Assembly (NCBI GenBank): GCA_001931875.2
Contig: MSJH02000137.1
Span: forward strand, 124,001-188,000
Source of the DNA: Byssochlamys sp. IMV 00236
Taxonomy: Eukaryota > Ascomycota > Eurotiomycetes > Eurotiales > Thermoascaceae
Length of the DNA: 64,000 nt
Direction: 5' to 3'
The notes beneath the pieces are model-generated. The model had not been told where the DNA came from, did no database searches, and was given only the letters and a program-made list of their open reading frames with translations. Below are positions 11,469 to 22,831 of this stretch, piece after piece (positions within the stretch are counted from its first letter, which is position 1; each line of letters starts with the position of its first letter). The position numbers and the translations under genes are program-made.

Positions 11469-12109
11469 CTTGTATGTGGATATGGACGAGCTCGAGTCGA
11501 ATGATGAGATTGCTAGAAGTGATGAGACGAGATGAGAGGAGAAATTTCGATGAATTAGGACGCGTTGTGAGTGAAAAACATAGAATAGAGACGCGTGGTT
11601 AGGTTGTCAAAGAAAGCAGTGTCAGTAAAAAGCAGCAGTGGTGCTAGCATAACACATCAACGAAAACAGTAGGTACGTCGTGTAGTCACGAGAAGCCCTT
11701 CAACTGCAGCAGTGCAAGTTATTACGGCCACGTAGCATTTGCTTTAAGTGAAAAACCAGGGGAAATCAACCGTCATTAATGGCAAAGCTCGAAGGAAGTA
11801 AATATACTGATTAAGACAGTATTCACGTGCTCGAAGCCAACGAAGTGAGTGAGAGAAGAGTAACGAGTTCCCTTAATACGGAGTCCTGGAAAAAGACTTT
11901 AGAATCTATCTAGCTTTGATATAGTACTCTAGAAGCAAGACTTCAGATTAACCCTAGGGACATGTCTGACTCCAGGCAGACAAAGAGCATATAGATGATG
12001 GCGTTCATAATATTCGTATTATCAGATCAGCAGTAATAGGTGTATCAGTGGCCACATCATATGCCCAGCTACCCTGAAATAGGTACCAGTTTACATTGAA
12101 GATCAAAAA
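11469..12109. other. Intergenic, F-box gene promoter side
   Basis: No open frame of interest and no repeat is seen. It probably contains the promoter of the minus-strand F-box gene and the 3' flank of the serine hydrolase gene. Confidence 0.5.
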
Positions 12110-13903
12110 CTAGGTATGCTTCCACCAGATCTTCTCTCCTTTGGCTGTCATGGCATCTTCGGCTTCGATTCCCATCAAGTTCACCGAACCGTCAGAACTC
12201 AACTGGAACTCAACGCGGGTCGCGGTATTAAGTTCCCAGAAGTCGGCAATCTGGACCCAAAACGTACCTGTGATATGATACAAGCCGAAGACTGTATCCT
12301 TAGTATATTCGTTGCTGTTGACGACCGAGCCGCAGAGATCCGGGGAGGTCTTGTTCAAAGTTGAAGGAATTGGAGCACTACGTTTGGGACAGTTGGTAGA
12401 AATATTAAGGTCTGGGTAGGCTGGGTGAGAATAGATACCCTCGTAGGCGGAGAGTTTAAGGGGATTCGGCAGTGGAGGGTCGGGAACTGTTGGGTAGAGT
12501 AGTGAAATAATGTTGTCCGGTAGGTGAGTTTGGTTGATCATCGCATCGGCTCTATGTGTTATATCAGCATATACCGCTGGTGAAAACTAGCAACATCCCT
12601 TGTAGATCAATTGCAACGGGTGAAAGATCGAGGTATACCTTGAACGCCAATCGAACCGCTCTTGAACAGGTATACCCAATTCCTCATCAATAAGATGATA
12701 AGCAAGGATATCTGCCGCCGCAATGGTCCCAACCATGTAATTTCCCAATATAGCAAGCCCAAACTTGCGTGACGGCACGAGAACCACGGATGCCCCATAA
12801 CCATATTGTGCTCCGTCATGGGAAACCAGCATCTGGCCACCGTAGGTCTGCAACAACCATCCTAGGCCATACAGCTCGGGTGACTGAAATGGTTCAGCCA
12901 CATTGGGGCGCACAATTGAATGGGCACCTAGAAGCATGGCGTAGTTTTCTTCTGAAACAGGTGATCTGCGATGCAAGATAGCGGAGATCCATTTTGCATA
13001 GTCTGCCGCAGACGTAAGGATGTTTCCTGCTCCGCGGACTGTCTCCGAATAGACTCTGTTGGTGGGAATGATATTGCCATCAAAATCTACAGAGTACCCC
13101 TGAGATATATCCCTATGCGCAGCCTGTGCATGAGAGAGTGAGAGGTACGTCTCCGACATGTTTAATGGTCCCCACAGATTCCGAGCCAGAAAAGAATATA
13201 GTGACTGGTTTGTCTTAGTCTCTATGAGGTGCGCCGCTGTGCTGTACATAAGGTTACAGTATTGCCATTGTGTGCGCGGGGAAGCCGTGAGAGGGAGATA
13301 TTTCATCGACTGGACGACTTCCTGGAGAGTGAGGTTTGCCTTCAAGACCCAGTCATGGCGAGGAAGACCTGAACGGTGTGATAGCATATCGACAATGGTC
13401 GTGTGGGCCGTGGACCAGGTATCACTCAAACCAAAGTCTGCAGGAAGGAGAGAATGGATGGTAGTGTCCCATTGGATCTCTGGATAGTTTACATTGTCGT
13501 CAATGAGTAGTGAGATGGCAGCTGCCGTGTGAGCTTTTGAGGTGCTCCCAGCGAAGAAGAGAGTGTGTCCAGTCACTCGCTGTGAGGCTTCAATGTCTGA
13601 CAGACCATAGCCCTTGGGCTGAATTAGCACCAATTTTACGTGTATGCGACATGTAGGATTTCATTTGGCGCAATGGTGCGAGATACGATAGAAACTTACT
13701 TTAGTAAAGATCTCATTATCTCGAACTACTGCAATTCCTACGCCAGGGATCTGGAAATGCTCGAGTGCCCATTCAACCTTGTCGTCGAAGGCATCATTCA
13801 ATGGTGTTTGCGATTGATCCTTTTCTGCTATAAGAGGTTGCTGAAGGGACGCTAGGCTAAGTGTGAGGATCTCAAGAGATATTAATAGCGAAAACAAGTA
13901 CAT
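12110..13903 (-). CDS. Secreted beta-lactamase-fold serine hydrolase
   Basis: This belongs to the beta-lactamase/transpeptidase-like family (LACTB/EstB/class C type), which in fungi includes esterases and peptidases of mostly unknown substrate. Exons 13700-13903, 12639-13618 and 12110-12551 join in phase (541 aa). The start is set at 13903 because a hydrophobic signal peptide (MYLFSLLISLEILTLSLAS) begins there; the frame stays open 25 codons further upstream. The catalytic motifs are visible: S-T-S-K (SxxK) near residue 92, Y-C-N (YxN) near 185, and H-D-G in VSHDGAQYG as the KTG-equivalent. A C-terminal lipocalin-like beta domain (YEGIYSHPAYPDLNI) follows. Asn-x-Ser/Thr sites suit secretion. 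Intron 1 has the branch TGCTAATTCAG. It is likely active, with unknown substrate. Confidence 0.85.
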
Positions 13904-14595
13904 ATTGGATTGAATGTCAAGGTGATTATGCTGGAAAATTAACAAGATTTTTTTGATGTGATTATAATCTATTCTCAACTTGGATCTCTTTATCTCCAGC
14001 AGTCGGTCTTTTCAGGCAACCGCATTTAGCGCTGGTCCGGGACAAGGATCTATATGGAAGATTCGGCGATATCATATATCCGATAAATCTTCACTACTAT
14101 TTAGAACCGAAGATGGAAGAAAACTCCTGATGATCATTGCTTCTCCTCATACCTGCTACAGATGGGCGCTTGTCTAACATAATATGTTTTCTGTCCGCAA
14201 TATCAGAGCATGCTCACAAGCAATTAACGAAGGCTAAAGCAAAGAAACTTCAAGTATCTCATATTTCTTTTTTCACGCTACTTATTGGGACGCGGGACGG
14301 CGAGAGAAGTCGACTCATTTGTAGTCCTCCTCCAACGTGGCAGAAACATGCACAGCTACACTGGACCAGCCAGTCAGCTGTCCGTTGAAACGGCATATCC
14401 AAACATATTCGAACATTAGACATAGGCAGTAGCGAAAAGCTACGTTCTTCAGACATGACTATAATACATCAACTCTCTCAGCAAAGTTGATCCGATAAGA
14501 GACACCTGTGTTACCTATTTTTGCCATATTAGAAGCAGAGAACCACGTCGAAAATTTCCAACCACACTGTGAGAAGGGCAGCTATCCACTGATTT
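13904..14595. other. Intergenic region
   Basis: Promoter of the minus-strand serine hydrolase and the 3' flank of the MFS gene. No coding signal is visible. Confidence 0.5.
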
Positions 14596-16011
14596 TCATG
14601 CCTTCGGTGCAGCCTTCGTAGGGGGAGATTTCAAAACCCCAAAGACGAGGGTACAGACCGCCAACATGGCAATGCCACCAGTCGTGTATGCGACTTCTTT
14701 TCCGCCCCACCAAAACAGCGAGCAAAACAATATCGGACCAGCTGCTCTGCCGAACTGACCCCAGCTTCGGAGTCTTCCCAACACGATTCCGCGTTCGCCC
14801 TCTCCGGCCTCCAAGCTGCCCAAACTATTCAAGCCCGTCACGACGGTTGCGCTGGTGATAGCTAGAAGGCTGCCAGCTGCGTAGAGACCCGAAATCGTGG
14901 AGACTCGGGCAAGCAGAAAGAAGGAAACCGTACAAGCCAGAACACCGGCACGGATAGTGACGAGAGGCGGCAGGCGACGAACAACCGTGCCCTGGAGAAG
15001 AGAAGCGATGAGGCCCATAAGTGAGAGGAGACGACCATTGAGGGCGGAGGGACTGGATTTATGTCCAGTGTACAGAGTCGCCGTGAGAAAAGGAAGTGAG
15101 AACTCCAGACCAGAGAAAGGAAGGAGAAATAGTAGATGAGTGATGTTCAGCAGTGTAGGATGATTGGTATATTGACGAGGACTAGGGGCGGTTTTCGTAG
15201 CTTTCTCATTCCCGTTGGACGTTCCATTGGAAGCAGATTGCACATTATTTCCCTTGTTCAACAGTCGCGGATGCGTCTCAGGGAGGCGTAGATATAGGTA
15301 GAGGGTCTCGAGAACGATCAGGAACAAGGAGAACCCGGCAGCAGTCGCAAACGGATTGGCCGCCACGGTGGTGATATTCGATAGCGCAGCTCCCAGAGCC
15401 GGTCCAAATGTAAATGCGATGCTGAAGCAGGCGCCAACAATGGCCATTGTTGCGCCGCGCTGACTCTCATCACTGATATCCGTTGCGACCGCGTGAGCAA
15501 TCTGCACATTCCCCTCACTCAACCCACCGACAATGCGACTGGCAAGGAAAGTTCGGAAGTCCGTAGCAGCAACCCAGAGAGCAACGCTCAGAATATTACC
15601 AGCCATCGACCACAACAGCGCCGTCCGTCTGCCGCGTCGATCGGATAAGCGGCCTATGAATGGCGCAGCAATGGCCTGGAGAAGGGAGAACAAGGACCCC
15701 AGCGCACCACCAAGCAGGACAATGTCATAGCGAGAATCAATCGGTCTAGCGAAGGCATTTTTGTACTCATTAAGGTAGTGGAAGATCCTATTAAGGAGAG
15801 ATGTCGGAGAGGGGTCTCGACTGCGGTAGAATGCGAGTAGGGAGGGGAACAGAGGCAAAATGAAAGTAAACGATATCTGCGAAAGACAAGTTAGCGCTAT
15901 ACAAGATGAAAAAAAGGGAATCCAGAAGCTCACCAGGTCCAGAAGTAGCGATATGAATAAAACCTTTAGAATGCTCCTGCGCTGGGCAGGAGAAACTGTT
16001 GTTGACGGCAT
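14596..16011 (-). CDS. MFS transporter, TETRAN/MFSD10-like
   Basis: This is a 12-TM major facilitator with the motif A loop (FIGRLSDRRGRRTALL) between TM2 and TM3 and a long central loop rich in Asn/Ser. Its layout resembles the MFSD10/TETRAN and yeast Ycr023c group of putative drug/organic-anion transporters; the substrate is unknown. A segment at 15877-15933 has perfect intron signals (gtgagc donor, GCTAAC branch, cgcag acceptor), is 57 bp long and contains no stop. The gene therefore reads through as 471 aa unspliced or 452 aa spliced, and splicing gives the better TM1 (LLLDLISFTFILPLFPSLL). I prefer the two-exon form, 15934-16011 and 14596-15876. The start is the only early ATG. Confidence 0.85.
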   Translation of the reverse strand: MPSTTVSPAQRRSILKVLFISLLLDLVSFWIPFFSSCIALTCLSQISFTFILPLFPSLLAFYRSRDPSPTSLLNRIFHYLNEYKNAFARPIDSRYDIVLLGGALGSLFSLLQAIAAPFIGRLSDRRGRRTALLWSMAGNILSVALWVAATDFRTFLASRIVGGLSEGNVQIAHAVATDISDESQRGATMAIVGACFSIAFTFGPALGAALSNITTVAANPFATAAGFSLFLIVLETLYLYLRLPETHPRLLNKGNNVQSASNGTSNGNEKATKTAPSPRQYTNHPTLLNITHLLFLLPFSGLEFSLPFLTATLYTGHKSSPSALNGRLLSLMGLIASLLQGTVVRRLPPLVTIRAGVLACTVSFFLLARVSTISGLYAAGSLLAITSATVVTGLNSLGSLEAGEGERGIVLGRLRSWGQFGRAAGPILFCSLFWWGGKEVAYTTGGIAMLAVCTLVFGVLKSPPTKAAPKA

Positions 16012-17175
16012 CGTCGCAAGCTGGTGACTCGGTGGCTCAAGAAGTATGCTGGAAGAAAAGAAAATAGAGAAGAAGAATCAACCCAAGGACATGTATCCAG
16101 CACGCCACGGGGAGAGAAAAGGAAACAATAGGTCAAATGTTAATACAGGACAGACACCGATAATGAGAGAAGTTTCGCGAGAGGACAATGTTCGGATCCT
16201 CATTAGCAAGCATTTGATAGTTGATCTTCAAGCTGTTTCAGGCACGGACGGTGTTTCGTCACACCAGAACACGCTATTGTTTTAGCCGCGTTTCGACGAA
16301 TTAACTAGACTACATATGATCTTGTCGTATAGCATAATTAATCGATCATGTCCAAAGCTCCCAACCAACTTGTCCATGGCGATTTCTCCACATCCAACCA
16401 TGCCTCAATGATTGTTGGGATTGCTAGGATTCTTACAGCTGCTACGAAAGGCGCCGTCACATATAGCAATGGTGTGTCATAAGTATGGCAGCTACCAAAG
16501 CTTACAAGTCTTGGTACATTAATGGAAAATAGCTTCGTAGCATCCGAATCCGATCGTGATATTTCGTTCCTCATGAATGAACCGCTCACGCAATCCCATC
16601 CGCGCGGCCAACCGATAACTGCCTCCCTGCTGACATCAACCTCCGCTCTCAACCATACCGAAACCAGCAGAGCAGGCTGGAAAGCACGGAGGCAAAATGA
16701 AAATAAAATACATGAGTCCATAATAAAACTGCAAATGCGAGTAACATGAAGAGAACATGGGGCCTTGGCCGCTCACTAAAAAGAGGTAAAGGGGAATCTT
16801 TCTAGAGAAACACAAACGGAGAAAAGAGAAGAAGCGGGAAAAGACACTATGCACGCTCAGTAATCGCAGATGGTCATACACATCAAGTAGTAACTTTTTG
16901 AGTCTGAAAATCATAGGGAGTCGAAACCAGAAGGATTATATCCTCCCGAAGTTCGCCCAGAGACCTCATATGCAACTCATGTTTTACCTTTTTTGGGCCC
17001 GAAAGAACATGCTTCATAACCGACAACGCCGACAGAGGATGGACAAGAAGAGACAAGTCAGAGGAGGAGCAACACAGGTGGCCAGACGCGGGGCACGAGG
17101 ACTGTAGGCGCGATCGGTATTCACTGCGACGATGGGAGTCAAGTTTTAGACCCGGAGGATGGTGATGTAAAGCGT
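16012..17175. other. Intergenic region
   Basis: A 127-codon minus-strand frame at 16338-16721 has no recognisable feature and is not called. The rest is AT-rich with no repeats. It holds the promoter of the MFS gene and the 3' UTR of the YAG7-like gene. Confidence 0.45.
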
Positions 17176-18791
17176 CTACTGCGCAGCAATAGGGGCGGCA
17201 GATCCGTTAGAATTCTGTTGACCACCGAAGCCACCTCGTCCGCGTCCACCGCGGAACTCGCCGCGGCCACGGCCTCTGCCCCTGAATTCACCTCGGCCAC
17301 CGCGGCCACGGAATCCATCACCGCGTCCACGTCCACGTCCTCGACCACGTTGGCTGGGCTGTCTCTGGTGGTGAACAACCGGTTCGAAGCCATCGCCCTC
17401 TCCCTTGGCAGGGGCTGCGGTAGGCTTAGGGACGTCCTCAGCCCAGTTGTTAGAACCGTGGACGGCCGCAGGAGTGTTCTGAATACCGGTATCGGTCTCA
17501 GTGGGATCGCGCGGCACTTCGACCCAGCCATCAGCGTTGGTTGAAGCTGCCAAAGAATCAGAAGCTTGCGGGTCCCAGGAATGTGCCTGAGCATTGGCTC
17601 CATCTTCAGCGATAGTCTGAGGAGGAGCTGCGGACGTTGGCTCTGGCTGCGAAGCCGCAGAGTCCGCAAAGCCATTGGAGGTAGCACTCTGGACGGCCAC
17701 AGAGCTGTCCTGGAGTTCAGTTGCGCCAGCATTGGCGAGAGTAGGATCGGAGGCCGGGGTAGTCTCGGCAGCTGGGGCCTCTTCAGTCCAGGCACCCTCC
17801 ACGGGAGCCGGAGCATACTCCTCAGAAGCCTGCTTCACTTTGCCGTCTAGGTAGCCGCTGTCAGGATACAAGTGTAGACAATCTCGTGGGTCGGAGACAC
17901 TTACAAGATACTTCTAGCGCTTCCCCTTCGACGCTAATGATATTCTCTTCCACACCTTCAATCAGCTTTAGCATTGAGTCGACCGCTTCGTCAGTGCCAC
18001 CGTAGACCTGGAACAGGACACCCTCGAAGGCACGGCTCTCAGCAGAGGTCTCATCACCAGCACGTCTCATGGCGGCAGCAGCACGCAAGAACTTGCTCAA
18101 GATCAGAAGTTGGTCTCTGAAGCTCTTTTTGTTGGACTCTGCTGCCTCAGCGAGAACCTTCTCTCGCACTGCATCCAATTCTTCCTTATGTACCTTCTCC
18201 AGAGAACTCTTCTGATTGGCAAGACGTTCCTCATAGTGAGAGGCAAACTGCTTGTACTGAGCGATCTGTTCCTCGAGCTGTGCAACGTTGGCTTGCAGGG
18301 CTGGTTTCTTCAGTGCCTGTGCCTTCTGGTCCTGGTTGATCTTCTTCTCCGCGACGAGCTCATCGAGCGACTTTCCGGGATTCTCTGCAATAATACTGTC
18401 GACTTTAGAGGTGGAGTTCTATGAGGAAGACAAGTCACGTTAGTGGGAAGCACAATGGCCGCGTACGGTGTCGGTGACGTACCAGCTTCTTCACAGCGTT
18501 GCGCAAGCTCCTACGGAGAAAATAAGTCAGCATACTGTCCGACACAGTAAGGAATACCCTTAAAGGAGGGTATACAAAGGACACTTACTTCTGGAGGTCT
18601 CTCATAACGGCGCTCTCAAACGAGTCAGTAGCTCCATTGACCGACTCCGTTGGAGTCGAAGGAGTGTCAGGAATCGAAGCTGGGGCTGCATTGGAAACAT
18701 TGTTGGAACCGGAGCTCTTTGCGCGCTTCTTCTTAGCACCCTTAGGCTCTGCAGGCGCTGGGGGGTTGTTGGTAATGGTGACTGCAGACAT
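17176..18791 (-). CDS. YAG7-like protein with C-terminal RGG box
   Basis: Four exons (18589-18791, 18483-18510, 17905-18418, 17176-17846) join in phase to 471 aa; the second is only 28 bp. The N-terminus is basic (KGAKKKRAKSSGS). The middle has a coiled coil (ALQANVAQLEEQIAQYKQF) followed by a helical domain that resembles the fungal YAG7 family, thought to be a dimerisation domain. A long Ala/Glu/Thr-rich disordered stretch leads to an RGG/RG box over roughly the last 55 residues (GRGRGRGRGDGFRGRG). RGG boxes bind RNA and are substrates for arginine methylation, so an RNA-associated or translation-related role is likely but unproven. For the last intron the acceptor ctag at 17847 was chosen, because the upstream cag leads to an immediate stop. 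Confidence 0.82.
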
Positions 18792-20023
18792 TGTGATGGA
18801 GGTGAGTCGGTTGATGTTGTTGGGGGATAATGGAGCGAAAAGAGAACACCAGTTCTGGGGGAGGTAGATAGGAAAAACGACGATATTAACTAGTTAGTGA
18901 TAGGTAGACGCGTGTATGTAAGCACAGCTGTAGGGCTGCTGGTGTCTGAGCTATTATTATGGAGAATTGGAGATGTGGAAAGAGAAGCGGGAGATGGTGA
19001 CGAGTGAGGTTTGGGCGAAGTCGAGCGAACCGGGCGGAGAAAAAGAGCTGCCACTTAAATAGAGCTCCGCCTTGGTCGCGTGGTTTTCTTTGTAGAGCAT
19101 TTGTGTACACTGGGTTTCCCCCAACGACTCGCCCAGTATTAATATCGAGTGGCAGCAGCCCTTTAAAAATCGTACTACTAATATACTAGTCATTCATGAT
19201 TTTCATGGGACAATCACACAAATACGACCAACTTCTTGGCCGAGCTTGCATATGTTTGTTGGAGATGGCCTACCTCCTAATGCTGCCCTTATCGAAGATA
19301 TTTCCCCATGGATATAGGTCTCGACATACAAGAGAACGTACACCCCCTGAAATAAAATGTGCTGTCTTCCCAAAACCTGGGCTTTGCACTGGTTGGGCCG
19401 GCCTTAGATGGCCTTGGGCTTACAGACATCTAGTAGCAAGTAGAGATCAATCTTCCCATGCAATCGTTTCAGTATTCGCCCATACTAGTCAAGCATGGCT
19501 ATCTACCGCGATACCTTCTGCCGTTTTTTTTTTTACATATTGTCGTTGCTAGGTCTGCTGCTAGAGATGAAGGTCATGACTGGATGACGAGTGCACAGAT
19601 CCTGTCTGACAATATGGATAGGAGGGTAGCAGGCCAAGTATTGATTTCATGATTCCCAGACATGGATGCCTATGGACGGGTAACCTACTTCGTTGGCAGA
19701 TTGATGATTTTTCACCTGTAATCTGACTCCTCGACTGGTGGGAATGGACCCGACGGAATAGAATTAATACCGATGGGAATGAGACATTGGCGAGCACCAC
19801 CTATGTAGCTGGGCTGGAGCTGGAGCTGAAGAGTTCCCATTGGTATCGCGTTTATATTTCACGTTGCTTCAACTAGTCAACGTTGGGGGTATCATATCAT
19901 AGACTCGAGGCGTTGTGCAAAATCCCGAAACTCCTTTATCCCAGGTACCCCAGAAAGAGAAACAATGTAGTCCGGCCATAGCGCCATAACAAACAAGATA
20001 TAAAACACGTGTCGAAAAATCGA
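18792..20023. other. Intergenic region, no confident gene
   Basis: The 118-codon plus-strand frame at 19196-19552 and the minus-strand frame at 19869-20063 lack motifs. The latter overlaps the last exon of the CENP-W-like gene in another frame. No RNA gene or transposon was recognised. Confidence 0.45.
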
Positions 20024-20491
20024 TCAACCTTTGAACTTGCGTAGGGTCATCTGCAAACCCCATCAGTCAGTCTCACCGTAAGGCAAAAGGCGTGGGGACG
20101 AGGCGCAACCATACCTCAGTGACCTTCCGCACACTCTTTGCAGAGATACCTTTCTCCCCGGCTCGACGTGAACGTATAGATGCTTCGCGCATGAGTCTGA
20201 CGAATAAACTTGTCAATCTCGATCCAAGGAGAGGTAGAGCGCATCAGGCTAATCTGCCTGATGAGCAGCGATCGCACTCACTCTTGCATGAAGAGCATGT
20301 AGTCAAGGAAGATCTGAAGAAATGAGATTTATTAGCAACTTGGAGGGGAAAACACCAAAGACAATAGCTGTAAAAGAGCCATGGATAGTGCTTACCAAGA
20401 TATCCGCGTTCTTGCTGAGGCTCCGATTCGAATGCGCTTTGACGATGCGCTTAACCGTGGCGCGGGGATAGAGCTTTTGCGTCGCAACCAT
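20024..20491 (-). CDS. CENP-W-like histone-fold kinetochore protein, 78 aa
   Basis: Four tiny exons (20396-20491, 20282-20313, 20115-20196, 20024-20050) join in phase through GT-AG introns of 64-85 bp. The protein begins MVATQKLYPRATVKRIVKAH and continues SNRSLSKNADIL-IFLDYMLFMQE-LMREASIRS, then EKGISAKSVRKVTE and MTLRKFKG at the C-terminus. The helix-loop-helix pattern, the basic N-terminal helix and the closing basic tail match a single histone fold of CENP-W type (Wip1 in S. pombe), which pairs with CENP-T in the inner kinetochore and binds DNA. Members are 75-100 aa, as here. Other small histone-fold proteins (NF-Y/Dpb-like) are the main alternative. The start is the ATG at 20491; the frame extends upstream only to a TTG. 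Confidence 0.8.
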
Positions 20492-20896
20492 TTTCGTCTT
20501 CAAGAGGTGATTATAGACTCGAAGGCCACCTTGAAGGATATTGCAGCGATCTCGTCTTCAGGTAATAAAAGTGGTTGATGAGTTGTTGGGAAGCTCTCCC
20601 GCAAGTCGAGTTCTCTGTTTACATTCGTTTGTTCCGCGGCTGGGGTGGGTCTCGGGAGCATTTAGCGTGGGCAGATACGCCATGCACTTAGGTACCTCTG
20701 TACTCTATATTCATGCCGAATTAATTGTCCATGAATACTCCCATGTATGTTACTACTGGTCGACTTAATCGAGTTCAATGCGTCGATTGCCACGAATTAT
20801 TCCAACGATTGACATCGCAAAAAGAAACAGTTTTTTATCTTCATTGATCTACAGGCAGTTTCAATAAAATTAAACAATACAATACCAGATCGTAGT
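20492..20896. other. Short intergenic region
   Basis: It holds the promoter of the CENP-W-like gene and the 3' flank of the NUDIX gene. No other feature is seen. Confidence 0.5.
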
Positions 20897-22293
20897 CTAT
20901 CGCCGGAACCACTTCCACAGACATAATGCTGCGAGGGAACCTGTTGCTGCTCTCCAAGCCAGAAATACCCATACTGCAGTTCGAAGGCGGCCGTAATAAC
21001 CTTTCAACAAGATCCCCACCGCATGGGAAGAGCCATCCCCGGATGCCTTTGCAGATTCACCATAATACCTGCCGACGCCCATCCCGCCAATTCCGACTTC
21101 GTTAGGATCGTGCTTGGGATCAGAACCCTCGTCTTGGGCAATAGGTAGTGCAGCAGTCTGGCTATCTACTGCTGTCAGGTTTCCCAAGCTACCGGATTGT
21201 GCCTCAAGAGCATTGCGTTTGCGTAGGCTATACGTCAATATGCTCACAATTAAGCGCAAATCTGGAGTGGTAAATGTGGGATATTTCCAGAGCTGGACCG
21301 CATTATGTGGAGGTAGCATGTCCAAAAAGTCTGCTAAAATACCGAGGGTGAGACCCCACAATAAGAGCGGCCGGCCTCTGTCAGCAGAATCGGCTTGATT
21401 ACTCAAATACCAGGATTTCCAGCCGTCAATCAGTGACAGGCTTCCTTGACTGCTCTTGTCTTCCGGAATGAAGCCAGGGATTGAGCTACAATGTATACTC
21501 TCTGTAGGAACGAGTCTTATAGCAGAGAACTCCATAAGACCCATCATAGAACGGCAGACAAACCGCGTGATGAAACCGCCTCTGGTGAGCCAGCGTTCAG
21601 ACAAGTCGACGCGCTCCATGGTGCGCAGAGAAGGCGACAATAGCGCTCTCAGCGAGACCCAGTGAGAAGATGCTACTTCAGTCGGCTGCAGCCGGAGCAT
21701 AGGTGAATCAGTCGATGTCTGAAGAAAGATAAAGGGACATAGGACCATTAACCTATGGAACTAGTTAGCATAGCTACTGATTCAGCGGAATACGGAACGC
21801 ACGGCACACTGCCCCATGATGTGGTAACCACTCTTTCGGGAAGGTTTCCCACGAAAATGTAATTACTGGTGGTCAAGTCAAGGCCTATCTCCTCTGAAGC
21901 TTCCCTCACTGCCGCTGCCTGGTCATCTGCATCTTCGGGGTCTCTCTTGCCTCCAGGGAGAGCAACATGGCCGGTCCAGCGGTCACCTGCTCTTGAGGCA
22001 CGTTTGATAAATAAGACTTCCGGATCACCATGTTGGACCCAAGATTGGGAGAAGAAGTCATCAAGTTGCTCTATGACTGAAAGAGATCGATCCTCTGCAC
22101 CAGATAGAGAAGACTCAGGCCAATGATGATAATTGGGCCTCACTCTGAGTATCAGCGCTACAGATGCACGCTTCTCGCAACTGGGCGGGTTTGAGACGTA
22201 AGGATATGGATTTTGATGAAGATCGACCAAGACCTTATGGAGAGCTCCCGATAAGGAACTCGAAGATTGTTCTTCGGACGTGACTGGAGCCAT
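20897..22293 (-). CDS. NUDIX hydrolase, CoA diphosphatase-like (Pcd1/NUDT7-8 type)
   Basis: Two exons (21803-22293 and 20897-21752) give 448 aa, joined by a gtgcgt donor and a catag acceptor with a GCTAACT branch. The NUDIX box is complete: GGKRDPEDADDQAAAVREAS then EEIGLDL, matching Gx5Ex7REUxEExGU. It is preceded by LFIKRASRAGDRWTGHVALPGG, the arrangement of CoA/acyl-CoA pyrophosphatases, which cleave CoA to phosphopantetheine and 3',5'-ADP. Unlike short Pcd1, the protein has a long C-terminal extension ending in a hydrophobic segment (TAVWVFLAWRAATGSLAALC) and basic residues, so it may be tail-anchored to a membrane. The enzyme class is sure; the substrate is inferred. It is divergent from vtc4 across about 540 bp. 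Confidence 0.87.
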
Positions 22294-22831
22294 TGGAGAG
22301 GCTGCTATATGAAAGGAAATTCGCCAGGGAAAGTAAATTTTGAAAGCAAGGAATCTCGGGATTCTGATCTATGGAGTCCTCTATCGGTGATACACAAGGG
22401 AAGAATACTTAATGTCAAATCAATAATCTTGAAGTTCTGTTCACGGGGCCAGCGTTGGGAATTCCCAACTTGGAGAACCCCGGTTTTCGGAGATTGATTC
22501 TTCCGGTCCCGTGTGTAGCTTCTTGCCGTATCTGGACTAGCGTTGACCCCATGGGTTCCAGACCGAGTGAGCCTCAGTGAGGTCACCGTACTTGCCTCTG
22601 ATTGGCCCAGTCACCAGCCCGTGTACACGTGCCTGATCGGTGCCTTCTGGTTATCTCTCGTCCGTCCCTTCGAAATCTGCATATGAGGGCATGGATTTTG
22701 TGTAAACCATTGTCAATTGGCTCGCGGACCATGCCCTATTAGTTTCCACACGGACTGGTCCTGATATAACTAGTAATTGCTACTGCTATTCTTTCGCCTT
22801 GCCTGTATATCTCCTTGCTTGCCCCTCCAAG
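22294..22831. promoter_or_regulatory. Divergent promoter between NUDIX gene and vtc4
   Basis: This 538-bp region separates two divergent start codons. It holds the CACGTG motif listed separately and a CT-rich leader before vtc4 (about 22760-22830). A bidirectional promoter is inferred from layout only. Confidence 0.55.
22626..22631. promoter_or_regulatory. CACGTG motif, candidate PHO-regulon site
   Basis: A palindromic CACGTG lies about 200 bp before the vtc4 ATG. In yeast VTC4 belongs to the PHO regulon and Pho4 (bHLH; NUC-1/PalcA in filamentous fungi) binds CACGTG. A single six-base match can arise by chance. Confidence 0.4.

Noticed and set aside
16338..16721. 127-codon minus-strand frame with an ATG
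   Set aside because: No recognisable domain and an adjoining AT-rich context; it may be tested by conservation but cannot be supported here.
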